The position numbers and the translations under genes were made by a program. A stretch of 64,000 nucleotides of DNA from the NCBI GenBank assembly GCA_016788065.1, contig JAEUTI010000016.1, positions 1-64,000 of the forward strand, in the 5' to 3' direction. Each line of letters starts with the position of its first letter. The stretch's first letter is position 1. Origin of the DNA: Bacteroidia bacterium. Lineage in GTDB: Bacteria > Bacteroidota > Bacteroidia > AKYH767-A > OLB10. Below, piece by piece: positions 42,912-52,223 of the stretch. The notes beneath the pieces were generated by a model that searched no databases, was not told the origin of the DNA, and saw only the letters and a program-made list of their open reading frames with translations.

Positions 42912-44198
42912 ATGAACCATGCATACAATTATTGCAGTGCCAGAGAAGCACTAAATTTAATCCGTTCCGGCAACCGTGTGTTCGTTCATGGAAGTGCAGC
43001 AACTCCAACCTTTTTATTGGATGAACTCGCCGACATGAAAGAGCAATTCAGTAATGTTGAAATTGTTGCCATTACGCTTTTCGGTACCATCAAAATTGCT
43101 GCGCCGGAATACGAGAATCATTTTCACATCAATTCACTCTTTGTTTCAGCACCAATTCGCCAGGCAGTAAAGGATGGAAGAGCCGATTATATTCCTGTTT
43201 TCCTGAGTGAAATTCCTGATTTATTCAAGAACAAAATCCTGGAATTGGATGTTGCCATAGTGCAGGTTTCGCCACCGGATAATCACGGTTATGTTTCACT
43301 TGGCACTTCTGTAGATATTGCACGCACAGCAGTAAATGAAGCAAAAATTGTAATTGCACAGGTCAATCCTGCGATGCCCCGCACTCATGGTGATGGAATG
43401 ATTCATGTCAGCGAAATTGATGCCATGGTTTATCACAAATCTCCGCTACATGAATTGCCGGTGTGCGATCAATTAAGTGCAACTGAAGTTGAAATCGGGC
43501 GACAGGTTGCGCAATTAATTGAAGATCGCAGCACTTTGCAGATGGGAATCGGAACTATTCCGGATGCTGTGCTCAAACAACTCATCAACCACAAAGACCT
43601 GGGTGTACACACCGAAATGTTTTCAGATGGTATTATTCCATTGATTGAAAAGGGAGTTATTACCAATAAATACAAAAGAAAACATCCGGGAAGAACGGTC
43701 ACCGGTTTCTGTGCGGGCAGCATAAAACTTTATGATTTTGTAAATGACAATCCCGCAGTTGCCTTTCTCGATATTGATTATGTGAATGAAACGCATATCA
43801 TCAAACAAAATCCGAAAGTTGTTGCCATCAATAGTTGTATTGAAATTGATATCACCGGCCAGGTTTGTTCTGATTCCATTGGAACTTATCAGTTTTCCGG
43901 TGTTGGTGGTCAGATGGATTTCATGCGGGGAGCGGCCTTATCGGAAGGTGGAAAACCTATCATTGCTTTGCCTTCACAAACTTCAGGAGGTTTGGCTCGC
44001 ATAGTACCTTTCCTGAAACCAGGTGCAGGTGTGGTTACAACCAGGGCGCATGTGAATTATGTTGTAACCGAATATGGTGTTGCCTCTCTGGTTGGAAAAA
44101 ATCTCAGACAAAGGGCAAAATCACTCATTGCCGTAGCACATCCCTCCGACCGCGAAGCTTTGGAACGGTCGGCATTTGAAAGGTTTGGAAAGTTTTAA
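42912..44198 (+). CDS. Acetyl-CoA hydrolase/transferase family protein
   Basis: Cytoplasmic CoA-transferase of 428 aa, of the acetyl-CoA hydrolase / 4-hydroxybutyrate CoA-transferase family, moving CoA between acetate and another acyl group. Family motifs are MGIGTIPDAVL (about 216), HTEMFSDGIIPLIEKGVI, FLDIDYVNETHII, a Glu-containing INSCIEIDITGQVCSD and FSGVGGQMDFMRGA with GGKPIIALPS. Length is normal. It has its own promoter and is followed by tryptophanase after 84 bp. Acyl substrate unknown. Confidence 0.85.
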   Translation: MNHAYNYCSAREALNLIRSGNRVFVHGSAATPTFLLDELADMKEQFSNVEIVAITLFGTIKIAAPEYENHFHINSLFVSAPIRQAVKDGRADYIPVFLSEIPDLFKNKILELDVAIVQVSPPDNHGYVSLGTSVDIARTAVNEAKIVIAQVNPAMPRTHGDGMIHVSEIDAMVYHKSPLHELPVCDQLSATEVEIGRQVAQLIEDRSTLQMGIGTIPDAVLKQLINHKDLGVHTEMFSDGIIPLIEKGVITNKYKRKHPGRTVTGFCAGSIKLYDFVNDNPAVAFLDIDYVNETHIIKQNPKVVAINSCIEIDITGQVCSDSIGTYQFSGVGGQMDFMRGAALSEGGKPIIALPSQTSGGLARIVPFLKPGAGVVTTRAHVNYVVTEYGVASLVGKNLRQRAKSLIAVAHPSDREALERSAFERFGKF

Positions 44199-44243
44199 AG
44201 GTTTATACTGACATTGGTCATGTTTAACCAGCCGGCATCGGAA

Positions 44244-44251
44244 TAATTTTG
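44244..44251 (+). promoter_or_regulatory. tnaA promoter -7 element
   Basis: TAatTTTG matches the Bacteroidota -7 consensus and gives a leader of about 27 nt for tnaA. No clear -33 box. Confidence 0.5.
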
Positions 44252-44282
44252 CATTTCTTCAGAAATCAAAAAAATCATTGCC

Positions 44283-45683
44283 ATGTCATTTAAAACCATC
44301 TTCGAACCCTTCCGCATTAAAATGGTGGAACCTATTTCTGTAACAACTCCGGAAGAGCGAATCCATTTTCTCAAACAAGCACATTTCAATCCGTTTTTAC
44401 TCCATTCTGAACAGGTAATGATTGACATGCTCACAGATAGTGGCACCTCTGCAATGAGTGCACAACAATGGGGAGCAATGATTACCGGAGATGAATCTTA
44501 TGCAGGAGCAAGAAGCTGGCATAAAATGGAATCCGAAATCAGAGATTTAACCGGTTTTGAATATGTTTTACCTACGCATCAGGGAAGAGCAGGAGAACGA
44601 ATTTTATATCAGGTTTTGGGTGGTCCCGGAAAAATATTTATCAGTAATACTCATTTTGATACAACCCGGGCAAACATTGAATATGCCGGAGCTACAGCAA
44701 TAGATATTCCCGTGCCGGAAGCAGCGAACACCTGTTTTGAATATCCTTTTAAAGGAAATATCGATACTTTAAAACTCGAACAGTTAATTGAAAAACACGG
44801 ACCAGAAAATATTGGCGCAGTCATTCTCACCGTTACCAATAACAGTGGTGGTGGTCAACCGGTAAGCATGAAAAATGCAATGGATGTAAAAGCAATTTGC
44901 TCGAAGCATGGTGTGCTCTTTTTGCTCGATTCATGCCGGGTTGCAGAAAATGCTTACTTCATTAAACACCGGGAACAGGAATTCAAAGATTTTACCTATC
45001 GTGAAATTGCAAGCGCTATGTTTCGCTTGACCGATGGAACAGTTATGAGTGCTAAAAAAGATGCATTGGTTAATACCGGTGGATTTATTGCTTTGAAAGA
45101 TGAAAATTTAGCAATTAAATGTCGCGACCTGCTCATCATTACTGAAGGCTTCTCCACTTATGGCGGATTAGCCGGACGTGATATGGAAGCAATTGCCGTT
45201 GGCTTACGCGAAGTTTTTGATCCCTCCTATCTTCATTATAGAATTAAAAGCACAGCCTATCTCGGCGATCATTTGAATCAGGCCGGAGTTCCTGTCATGT
45301 TGCCTGTTGGCGGACATGCTGTTTATGTGGATGCAAAGAAGCTTTATCCGCATATTCCTCCGCATGAATATCCCGGTCAAACCCTTGTTTGTGAATTATA
45401 CCTAAAAGGTGGAATTAGAGCAGTTGAAATTGGGTCATTGATGTTTGGCAAATACGATGAACAAGGAAAGCTCATTCCTGCTGCTATGGAACTAGTAAGA
45501 CTTGCCATTCCACGCCGGGTTTACACACAATCTCATATCGAATATGTTATTGAAGTTTTTCAGGAAATAATGAAGGACCGTCATCAAACCAAAGGATTCA
45601 AAATTTTGAAAGAAACGAAATTCCTTCGCCATTTTACTGCCCGTCTTGAGCCTTTGAAACAAGAACCGGTGCTTGCAGTCTGA
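44283..45683 (+). CDS. tnaA: Tryptophanase (tryptophan indole-lyase)
   Basis: PLP enzyme cleaving tryptophan to indole, pyruvate and ammonia. The 466-aa protein keeps the beta-eliminating lyase motifs: MLTDSGTSAMSAQQWGAM (about 49-66), PTHQGRAGE (97-105), DSCRVAENAYFIK and the PLP lysine in VMSAKKDA (about 258-259). Two features favour tryptophanase over tyrosine phenol-lyase: Ile in AVEIGS where the phenol-lyase has Arg, and His in LRHFTARL where the phenol-lyase has Phe. No TnaC-like leader peptide is seen. Indole is a signal molecule in many bacteria. The neighbouring CoA-transferase could pass on products. Confidence 0.9.
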   Translation: MSFKTIFEPFRIKMVEPISVTTPEERIHFLKQAHFNPFLLHSEQVMIDMLTDSGTSAMSAQQWGAMITGDESYAGARSWHKMESEIRDLTGFEYVLPTHQGRAGERILYQVLGGPGKIFISNTHFDTTRANIEYAGATAIDIPVPEAANTCFEYPFKGNIDTLKLEQLIEKHGPENIGAVILTVTNNSGGGQPVSMKNAMDVKAICSKHGVLFLLDSCRVAENAYFIKHREQEFKDFTYREIASAMFRLTDGTVMSAKKDALVNTGGFIALKDENLAIKCRDLLIITEGFSTYGGLAGRDMEAIAVGLREVFDPSYLHYRIKSTAYLGDHLNQAGVPVMLPVGGHAVYVDAKKLYPHIPPHEYPGQTLVCELYLKGGIRAVEIGSLMFGKYDEQGKLIPAAMELVRLAIPRRVYTQSHIEYVIEVFQEIMKDRHQTKGFKILKETKFLRHFTARLEPLKQEPVLAV

Positions 45684-45701
45684 AAGCTGAAATAACATCA
45701 C

Positions 45702-45724
45702 AATTAATTGTATTACAATTAATT
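45702..45724. promoter_or_regulatory. Perfect 23-bp dyad downstream of tnaA
   Basis: Eleven-bp arms, 45702-45712 and 45714-45724, are perfect inverted copies around a single central T; the core is TTGTATTACAA. It starts 19 bp after tnaA and lies 65 bp upstream of the -7 element of the next gene. The form suits a dimeric repressor operator. As a terminator it would be weak because the stem is almost all A:T and no T-run follows. Confidence 0.5.
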
Positions 45725-45788
45725 ACAATACTAAGTTGAATAAAAATCCAACCTGCTCAAAAAGCATGTAACCCAGCCATGTTTTTGT

Positions 45789-45796
45789 TAATTTTG
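45789..45796 (+). promoter_or_regulatory. DUF4259-aroC promoter -7 element
   Basis: TAatTTTG matches the Bacteroidota -7 consensus; the ATG at 45825 follows after 28 bases. Confidence 0.5.
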
Positions 45797-45824
45797 CATT
45801 ATTCAATTACAACAGAATATTGCT

Positions 45825-46238
45825 ATGACAAATTCAACTTTTTCCAATTTTGAAAGTGAGACAACAGCCACTTTTACGGAAGATCTTATTGTAAACGGCT
45901 ACGGATTAATTGCCATTGCTTTGGATACCATCATCGATGATGCTGAAAATGCTGATATCATATCTTGTGAGGAAGCTTTGTTATCTTCAGAAATAATTGC
46001 AGCCGCAACAGGAAATCCTGCACATGACTTTCCCGGAGATCTCCTGGAATGGATGCACACGCACATCCCACAAGGAAGTGCTGAACATGCAAATTTATTG
46101 GAGATGAGAGAAAAGGCTGCCGATGCTATCGATAACATAGTTACTAACTCAGAGCTTCGTGAATTATGGGAAGATACCAATTCATTCAGTGAATGGTTTG
46201 ATGCTCAGGTAGCATTGCAAAAAAGAATTTTGGAATAA
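45825..46238 (+). CDS. DUF4259 domain protein
   Basis: Acidic cytoplasmic protein of 137 aa. It matches the DUF4259 pattern: an N-terminal SNFESETTATFTEDL, a helical core with SCEEALLSSEIIAAATGNP, and a C-terminal helix with LRELWEDTNSFSEWFDA. Function is unknown; several families of this kind are immunity proteins, but no toxin gene lies nearby. It lies 44 bp upstream of aroC and probably shares its promoter. Confidence 0.75.
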   Translation: MTNSTFSNFESETTATFTEDLIVNGYGLIAIALDTIIDDAENADIISCEEALLSSEIIAAATGNPAHDFPGDLLEWMHTHIPQGSAEHANLLEMREKAADAIDNIVTNSELRELWEDTNSFSEWFDAQVALQKRILE

Positions 46239-46282
46239 TTTAACAGGTCAAGCTGATTGAATTCAGTTACTAAACAATAATT

Positions 46283-47359
46283 ATGGCAGGCAACACATTT
46301 GGTGAAGTACTCCGGTTAACTTCTTTTGGTGAATCACATGGTGTCGCAATGGGAGGAATTCTGGAAGGCATGCCCTCGGGGGTTCCAATAGATTTCGATT
46401 TTATTCAGTTGCAGCTTGATCGAAGACGCCCCGGTCAATCTGCCATCACCTCTCCCAGACGTGAAACCGATCAGATAGAAATTCTTTCCGGTATTTTTGA
46501 TGGCACTACCCTGGGTACTCCTATTGGATTTATCATAAGAAATATAGATGCTAAGCCTGCCGATTATGACCAGCTAAAAGAAGCATACCGACCCTCACAT
46601 GCCGATTTTGCCTGGTATCAGAAATATGGATTTCGGGATTATCGCGGTGGCGGAAGAGCATCGGCCAGGGAAACGATTTCAAGAGTAGCAGCCGGAGCAA
46701 TAGCTATGCAATTCTTGAAACAGCAGGGAATCACCATTCATGCCTGGGTTTCTGCTGTAGGAGATATTCAAATGGAAGATCTCAAATCTTTCGATGCTGA
46801 TGCCATTTATTCTAATGATGTGCGATGTCCATCCCCTTCCGATGCTGAAAGAATGATAGCATACATAAAAATGCTTCGGGATAAAGGTGATACTACCGGC
46901 GGAATAATTTCAGCAACCATTCAGGGAGTTAAACCGGGGATTGGTGAACCTGTCTTCGATAAACTGCACGCTTCCCTGGGTCATGCCATGCTTAGCATTA
47001 ATGCCGTAAAAGGGTTCGAAATTGGCTCTGGGTTTAAAGCTGCAACCATGAGGGGAACCGATCATAATGATCCTTTTGTGAATCATGGGGGGAAAATCAC
47101 TACCAGCACTAACTTCTCCGGAGGTATTCAGGGTGGGATTTCCAATGGTAATGATATCAATTTCAAAGTCGCGTTCAAACCGGTTGCAACTATCATGCAA
47201 CCGCAGGAATCGGTTGATGCATCGGGCGATCCGGCCATTGTAACAGGCAAAGGGCGCCACGACCCATGTGTTGTTCCCAGAGCAGTGCCCATTGTAGCAT
47301 CTATGGCTGCCTTGGTAATTGCCGACCAGTTATTGCGATCCAGATTATCGAGATTATAG
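46283..47359 (+). CDS. aroC: Chorismate synthase
   Basis: Last step of the shikimate pathway: converts 5-enolpyruvylshikimate-3-phosphate to chorismate using reduced FMN. The 358-aa protein has all three family signatures: [18 protein letters not shown] (16-33), the flexible region [17 protein letters not shown], the [13 protein letters not shown] motif and [19 protein letters not shown] near the C-terminus. It ends 250 bp before the AsmA gene. It feeds aromatic amino-acid synthesis, next to tnaA, which breaks one of them down; whether this is more than coincidence is not known. Confidence 0.95.
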   Translation: MAGNTFGEVLRLTSFGESHGVAMGGILEGMPSGVPIDFDFIQLQLDRRRPGQSAITSPRRETDQIEILSGIFDGTTLGTPIGFIIRNIDAKPADYDQLKEAYRPSHADFAWYQKYGFRDYRGGGRASARETISRVAAGAIAMQFLKQQGITIHAWVSAVGDIQMEDLKSFDADAIYSNDVRCPSPSDAERMIAYIKMLRDKGDTTGGIISATIQGVKPGIGEPVFDKLHASLGHAMLSINAVKGFEIGSGFKAATMRGTDHNDPFVNHGGKITTSTNFSGGIQGGISNGNDINFKVAFKPVATIMQPQESVDASGDPAIVTGKGRHDPCVVPRAVPIVASMAALVIADQLLRSRLSRL

Positions 47360-47511
47360 AAGTCTTGATAATAAGCTGTGGCAGGCAATTTTGCTTGCTA
47401 AAACAGTTTCCCGGTAAAGCAAAATAGTTTTTCATAACCAAATGTTGAAAAAATAACCGTTTCCGGGATGTTTTATCTCGCTTTTTGCCTGAAATTCAGG
47501 GGTTCATAGAC

Positions 47512-47519
47512 TAACTTTG
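47512..47519 (+). promoter_or_regulatory. AsmA-OmpA operon promoter -7 element
   Basis: TAacTTTG matches the Bacteroidota -7 consensus, with TTTG at 47484-47487, 24 bp upstream, slightly far for the -33 box. The leader would be about 87 nt. Confidence 0.5.
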
Positions 47520-47609
47520 TAGCCTGAAATCCATTCTACTAATAATCCATCTGTAATTATTCGTTAAATTATTCGTTCTTAAGAAAATACCACTGATCCC
47601 CAATATAAA

Positions 47610-50285
47610 ATGAAAAAAGCTCTCAAAATTATTGCCATTATTTTTGTTGTACTTATCGCACTGCTAATTGCTGTGCCTTTCCTGATGAAGGATAAAATTC
47701 TGGCTAAAGTAAAGTCAGAAATCAATAACAATGTGAATGCAACAGTCGATTTCAAAGGATTCGATTTAACTATTTTCAAAAATTTCCCTAATCTTACTTT
47801 GTTACTTGAAGATTTAAGTGTAGTTGGGAATGATGAATTCAAAGGAGATACATTAGCAGCCATCAAAACAACATCTGTAACTGTCGACATTATGAGTGTT
47901 ATTACAGGTGATCAGATTACAGTACGTGGTGTTTTTCTGGATGAACCCAAAATAATGCTTCAGGTTTTACAAAATGGAAAAGCAAACTGGGACATTGCCA
48001 AACCATCAACAGATACCACCACTTCAACCGGTGAACCGGCAAAGTTTAAAGCAGCTCTAAAAAAATATGAAGTAAAAAATGGTTATATAGATTACGATGA
48101 TAAATCGTTAGGTTTTCATATGCTGATGAATGGCTTTAATCATGAAGGTTCCGGCGACTTCACGCAGGATTTGTTCACGCTGAAAACAATGAGCACTATT
48201 GCCGCACTTACTGTTGATTACACCGGAATTTCATACATCAGCAAAGCTAAAACAAGTCTGAAAGCTGATCTGGAAATGGATATGATTAATTCCAAATATA
48301 CTTTCAAAGAAAATCTGATTGAATTAAATGCGCTTGCTTTAGGAGTGGATGGTTATGTTGCCATGCCTGCTGAAGACATTGCTATGGATCTTAAATTCGA
48401 TGTCAAACAAAGCGAATTTAAAAATTTCATTTCCATGATTCCCGGTATGTATCGCGATGGATTCGACAAGGTGCAGTCGAAAGGAAAACTGGGTTTAAAT
48501 GGATTTGTGAAAGGAACCTACAACGAAACTACTATGCCCGGTTTCGGTTTGAATCTCATAATTGCAGATGGTATGTTTAAATACCCTGATTTACCAACTG
48601 CAATCAACAATGTTCAGGTAGATCTTAAAATTTCAAACCCGGATGGAGTTCCTGATAACACAATAATCAATCTGAGTCGCATGCATGCCGAAATGGGTGC
48701 TGAACCATTCGATATGCGTTTGCTAGTTAAGACTCCGGTTTCTGATGCGCAGATTGATGCCAGCATTAAAGGATTAATTGATTTGGGCAATGTGAGTAAA
48801 ATGGTTCCTCTGGAACAAGGAACCACTATCAGTGGAAGATTCAAAGCCGATGTCACTGCCAAAGGAGTTGTTTCCTCACTTGAAAAAAGAGAATATGAAA
48901 AATTCAATGCAGCCGGAAATCTGTCACTTGAAAATTTCAAATATGTAAGCAATGATTTTAAACAAGGTGCTAACATCGGAATTTGTGAAATCATTTTCAA
49001 TCCTAAAAATATAACCTTAAATAAATTTGATTTCAAATCGGGCAAAACAGACCTAAAAGCTTCAGGGTGGATTGACAACTTGATTTCATACATGTTCCGT
49101 GAGAATGAATTATTGAAAGGAAATCTTGATATAAATGCAGGAGTTATTGATCTGAATGAACTAATGGGTGAACCAACAGCTTCTGCACCGGCAGCTTCAG
49201 ACACGGTTCCGATTTCAGTTGTTGAAGTTCCTGCTAATCTTGAATTTCAACTCACTGCAAAAGCTAACCGCATCTACTATGATGATATGGTTTTGGAAAA
49301 TGCCAACGGAAATATTGCCATCCGTGATCGTACATTAGGATTAAATGATTTCAGCTTTAATTTACTTGATGGCAACATTTCAATGGATGGATTATATGAT
49401 TCCAAAGACTTAAAAAAACCATTCTTCTTTTTCAATCTGGATCTGACAAATTTGGACATTAAAAAAACTTACGATATGTTCGTGGCAGTTCAAAAGCTGG
49501 CTCCTATTACTGAAAAATGTTCCGGAAATTATTCATCAACAGTTAGTGTGAAAGGTAATTTCAACCAAAAAATGGAACCTGAGATACAAACCCTGAGTGG
49601 CGATGGTAAATTGACTACCAAAGGTGTTACCATAAATAATTTTACGCCTCTGGTAAAAGTTGCTGATGCCTTGAAAATGGATCAGTTCAAGCAATTGAAA
49701 GCTTCTGATTTAAATCTATCATTCAAGTTTGAAAATGGCAGAGTTACCGTAGCACCATTTGATGTGAATTTAGGTGGTATAAAGTCAACTGTTCAAGGAT
49801 CAAACGGTTTTGACCAGACCATCGACTACACTGTTGCGATGCAAATACCGACAGCAATGATGGGAAGTTCTGCCACCGGAGTTGTTACCGGATTACTTGC
49901 TAAAGCCAATCAAACGGCAGGAACCAATTTAAGCATGGGTAAGGAAGTTAAAGTTAATGTGAAGATTGGTGGAACAGTGACAAACCCCAAAATTGAAACA
50001 GGTGTTAAGGATGTTGCTTCCAATGCTGTTTCCGACCTGAAAGATCAGGCTATACAGCAATTGAATGATAAGAAAAAAGAACTCGAAGACAAAGCAAGAT
50101 CGGAAGCAGAGAGATTGAAAGCTGAAGCCGAAGCAAAGGCAAAAGCTGAAGCTGAGAAACTCAAAAAAGAAGCGGAAGCAAAAGCTAAAGCTGAAGCCGA
50201 TAAACTTAAAAAGCAGGCAGAAGAAAAATTAAAGAAAGAAGCTGAAGACAAATTGAAAGATCTTTTTGGCAAACCTAAAAAATAA
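47610..50285 (+). CDS. AsmA-family protein with TolA-like helical tail
   Basis: Envelope protein of 891 aa. A single N-terminal membrane anchor (about 5-27) leads into a long repetitive beta domain (AsmA_N and DUF3971/AsmA-like C, up to about 800), the bridge-like architecture linked to phospholipid transport between membranes. Unusually, the last 83 residues (about 809-891) form a charged Ala/Glu/Lys helix with 15-residue near-repeats (AEAKAKAEAEKLKKE), like the stalk of TolA. An in-frame 45-bp DNA repeat underlies it. The GTG of the next gene lies 6 bp downstream, so they are one operon. Confidence 0.8.
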   Translation: MKKALKIIAIIFVVLIALLIAVPFLMKDKILAKVKSEINNNVNATVDFKGFDLTIFKNFPNLTLLLEDLSVVGNDEFKGDTLAAIKTTSVTVDIMSVITGDQITVRGVFLDEPKIMLQVLQNGKANWDIAKPSTDTTTSTGEPAKFKAALKKYEVKNGYIDYDDKSLGFHMLMNGFNHEGSGDFTQDLFTLKTMSTIAALTVDYTGISYISKAKTSLKADLEMDMINSKYTFKENLIELNALALGVDGYVAMPAEDIAMDLKFDVKQSEFKNFISMIPGMYRDGFDKVQSKGKLGLNGFVKGTYNETTMPGFGLNLIIADGMFKYPDLPTAINNVQVDLKISNPDGVPDNTIINLSRMHAEMGAEPFDMRLLVKTPVSDAQIDASIKGLIDLGNVSKMVPLEQGTTISGRFKADVTAKGVVSSLEKREYEKFNAAGNLSLENFKYVSNDFKQGANIGICEIIFNPKNITLNKFDFKSGKTDLKASGWIDNLISYMFRENELLKGNLDINAGVIDLNELMGEPTASAPAASDTVPISVVEVPANLEFQLTAKANRIYYDDMVLENANGNIAIRDRTLGLNDFSFNLLDGNISMDGLYDSKDLKKPFFFFNLDLTNLDIKKTYDMFVAVQKLAPITEKCSGNYSSTVSVKGNFNQKMEPEIQTLSGDGKLTTKGVTINNFTPLVKVADALKMDQFKQLKASDLNLSFKFENGRVTVAPFDVNLGGIKSTVQGSNGFDQTIDYTVAMQIPTAMMGSSATGVVTGLLAKANQTAGTNLSMGKEVKVNVKIGGTVTNPKIETGVKDVASNAVSDLKDQAIQQLNDKKKELEDKARSEAERLKAEAEAKAKAEAEKLKKEAEAKAKAEADKLKKQAEEKLKKEAEDKLKDLFGKPKK

Positions 50286-50291
50286 TCACAA

Positions 50292-52208
50292 GTGAAACTA
50301 CACAAAATTTTAGTACTGCTTTTTATTCTCATTCCTGGTATTGGAACTGCACAGATCAGCAACCTTTGTAAGGTTTCTGATTCCAAAAAGGCTATCAAGA
50401 AATTGGAAGATGCCAAAGATGCCCGTAAGTCGAAGAAAGATTATAAGGTAATTAAAGAATTGTGTGAGGAAGCTGCCGAAGAAGACACTTCGTTTGCAGA
50501 ACCCTGGCTTGTTTTAGGTGATGTAGCTTTTCAGAAAAAGGATTACCCAACTATGAAAAAAGCTTACGCGAGGCTCATTGAAATTTGTCCAGATGCCGAT
50601 GCCAAAGTTTATTATCGTATGGGAACTTATTTGTACGACACTAAGAAATATGCAGATGCAACCAGCTACCTGAAGACTTATTTGGAATTTGCAACGACAG
50701 ATGAATCTAAGAATAAAGAAGTTGAAGTTTTACTTTTCAGAGCTAAAATGATTGCAAATCCGGTTCCTTTCAACCCGGAACTGGTTAAAGGAGTTTCCAG
50801 TGCTGATCCCGAATACCTGGCAATCATATCTCCCGATCATGAGCTATGTTTTTATACCCGTAGGTTTGATGAAGTCAGTAAAGGATCCATAACTCCAAAG
50901 AGTGTGGAGAAATTCATGATATCGAAAAAAACTGCACAAACAGAATTCGATAAGGGTCAGGTGATGCCTCCTCCGTTCAATATGAATACAAGTAACAATG
51001 AAGGAGGTGCATCCATTAGTAAAGATAACCGATTTCTATTTTTTACCCGTAATGACAATGGGAATTTTGATTTGTACTACTCTGAATTTATAAAGGACAA
51101 ATGGGGCGAAATCACCAATATGGGCCCCAATGTAAATGATCCCAAACAATGGGATTCTCAACCTTCTATTTCTCCCGATGGTAAAACGTTGTTATTTGCA
51201 ACCTACCGGGATACCGTTAATTTTACGAGTGATATTTACAAGACTGTAAAGCAAAACGGCACATGGAGTAAAGCCACCCCATTAAGCATCAACACCAACG
51301 GAAATGAAAAATCTCCTTTCATTCATCCCGATAATAAAACGTTGTACTTTTCAAGTGACAGCTTACCGGGCATGGGAGGATTTGATATTTATTTGTGCAG
51401 AAAAAACGATAAAGGAGAATGGGGAAAACCAATAAACATGGGATACCCAATTAATACGGAATCAGACGAAGTTGGTTTTTTTGTGAGTACAGATGGACGT
51501 AAAGGATATTTCGCCAGTAACAAACTTTCCGGCGCCGGTGGATATGATATTTATTCATTTGAATTACCGGAAGACAAACGTCCAGAAAAGGTATTATTTG
51601 TAAAAGGACAGGTACGTGGTGATAATGACCAAATTCCTTTGGCTGCGAAAATTGAAATGAAAAACCTGACAACATCTGAAACCATTGAAGTTGACTATGA
51701 TTCATTGACAGGAAATTATGCTTCAGTCGTAAGTTTTGATGCAGATTACATCATGACGATTAAGAAAGAAGGTCATGCTTACAATTCACAGTATTTCGGT
51801 CAGGAAGATTCGGCTATAAATGGCGTTGTAACGAGTGATTTGGAACTTCGCAAAATAGCAGTTGGAAGTGCTTATAAACTGAATAACATCAGATTCGCTA
51901 CCAATTCATCAGAACTCAATAAAGCTTCTAAAAATATCATTACCGATTTTGCCGGATTTTTAAAAGAAAACCCAAGGGTTAATGTGGCTATCCACGGCCA
52001 TACCGATTCTGCAGGAGATGCGGCTGCGAATATGACACTTAGCAATGATCGCGCTAAATCTGTTTACGATTTCCTGATTAAATCAGGCATCAATGCATCC
52101 CGGTTATCCTACAAAGGATTCGGACAAACAAAACCGGTTGTCTCGAATGAAAACGAAGAAGGGAGATCTAAAAACAGACGTACTGAGTTTGTGATTATGA
52201 ATAACTGA
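50292..52208 (+). CDS. PorE-like OmpA-family outer-membrane protein
   Basis: A 638-aa exported protein; GTG start, chosen because a signal peptide (LVLLFILIPGIGTAQ) follows directly. Domains in order: TPR-like repeats (about 45-150), WD40-like PD40 beta-propeller repeats (about 170-430; SISPDGKTLLFAT, ISKDNRFLFFTRND), a carboxypeptidase-regulatory/CNA-like segment (about 440-520) and a C-terminal OmpA peptidoglycan-binding domain (about 530-638; HGHTDSAGDAAANMTLSNDRA, RSKNRRTEF). This order matches PorE and related T9SS-associated proteins tying outer-membrane complexes to peptidoglycan. Its operon partner is the AsmA protein. Confidence 0.85.
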   Translation: MKLHKILVLLFILIPGIGTAQISNLCKVSDSKKAIKKLEDAKDARKSKKDYKVIKELCEEAAEEDTSFAEPWLVLGDVAFQKKDYPTMKKAYARLIEICPDADAKVYYRMGTYLYDTKKYADATSYLKTYLEFATTDESKNKEVEVLLFRAKMIANPVPFNPELVKGVSSADPEYLAIISPDHELCFYTRRFDEVSKGSITPKSVEKFMISKKTAQTEFDKGQVMPPPFNMNTSNNEGGASISKDNRFLFFTRNDNGNFDLYYSEFIKDKWGEITNMGPNVNDPKQWDSQPSISPDGKTLLFATYRDTVNFTSDIYKTVKQNGTWSKATPLSINTNGNEKSPFIHPDNKTLYFSSDSLPGMGGFDIYLCRKNDKGEWGKPINMGYPINTESDEVGFFVSTDGRKGYFASNKLSGAGGYDIYSFELPEDKRPEKVLFVKGQVRGDNDQIPLAAKIEMKNLTTSETIEVDYDSLTGNYASVVSFDADYIMTIKKEGHAYNSQYFGQEDSAINGVVTSDLELRKIAVGSAYKLNNIRFATNSSELNKASKNIITDFAGFLKENPRVNVAIHGHTDSAGDAAANMTLSNDRAKSVYDFLIKSGINASRLSYKGFGQTKPVVSNENEEGRSKNRRTEFVIMNN

Positions 52209-52223
52209 TGCTTTAAAGATTGG

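Noticed and set aside
44199-44282. TnaC-like leader peptide for tnaA
   Set aside because: The only short frame here (eight codons after the ATG at 44220) has no tryptophan and lies upstream of the promoter box.
47360-47511. Terminator after aroC (stem GCAGGCA / TGCTTGC near 47382-47399)
   Set aside because: The stem contains a G:U pair and no T-run follows, so I cannot support it.
48614-49204. 196-codon minus-strand frame
   Set aside because: Fully antisense to the AsmA domain; composition is that of a shadow frame, rich in Ser, Leu and Phe.
50045-50416. 123-codon minus-strand frame rich in Ser, Phe and Leu
   Set aside because: It is the complement of the AEAKAKAEAEKLKK tail repeats and reflects that low complexity.
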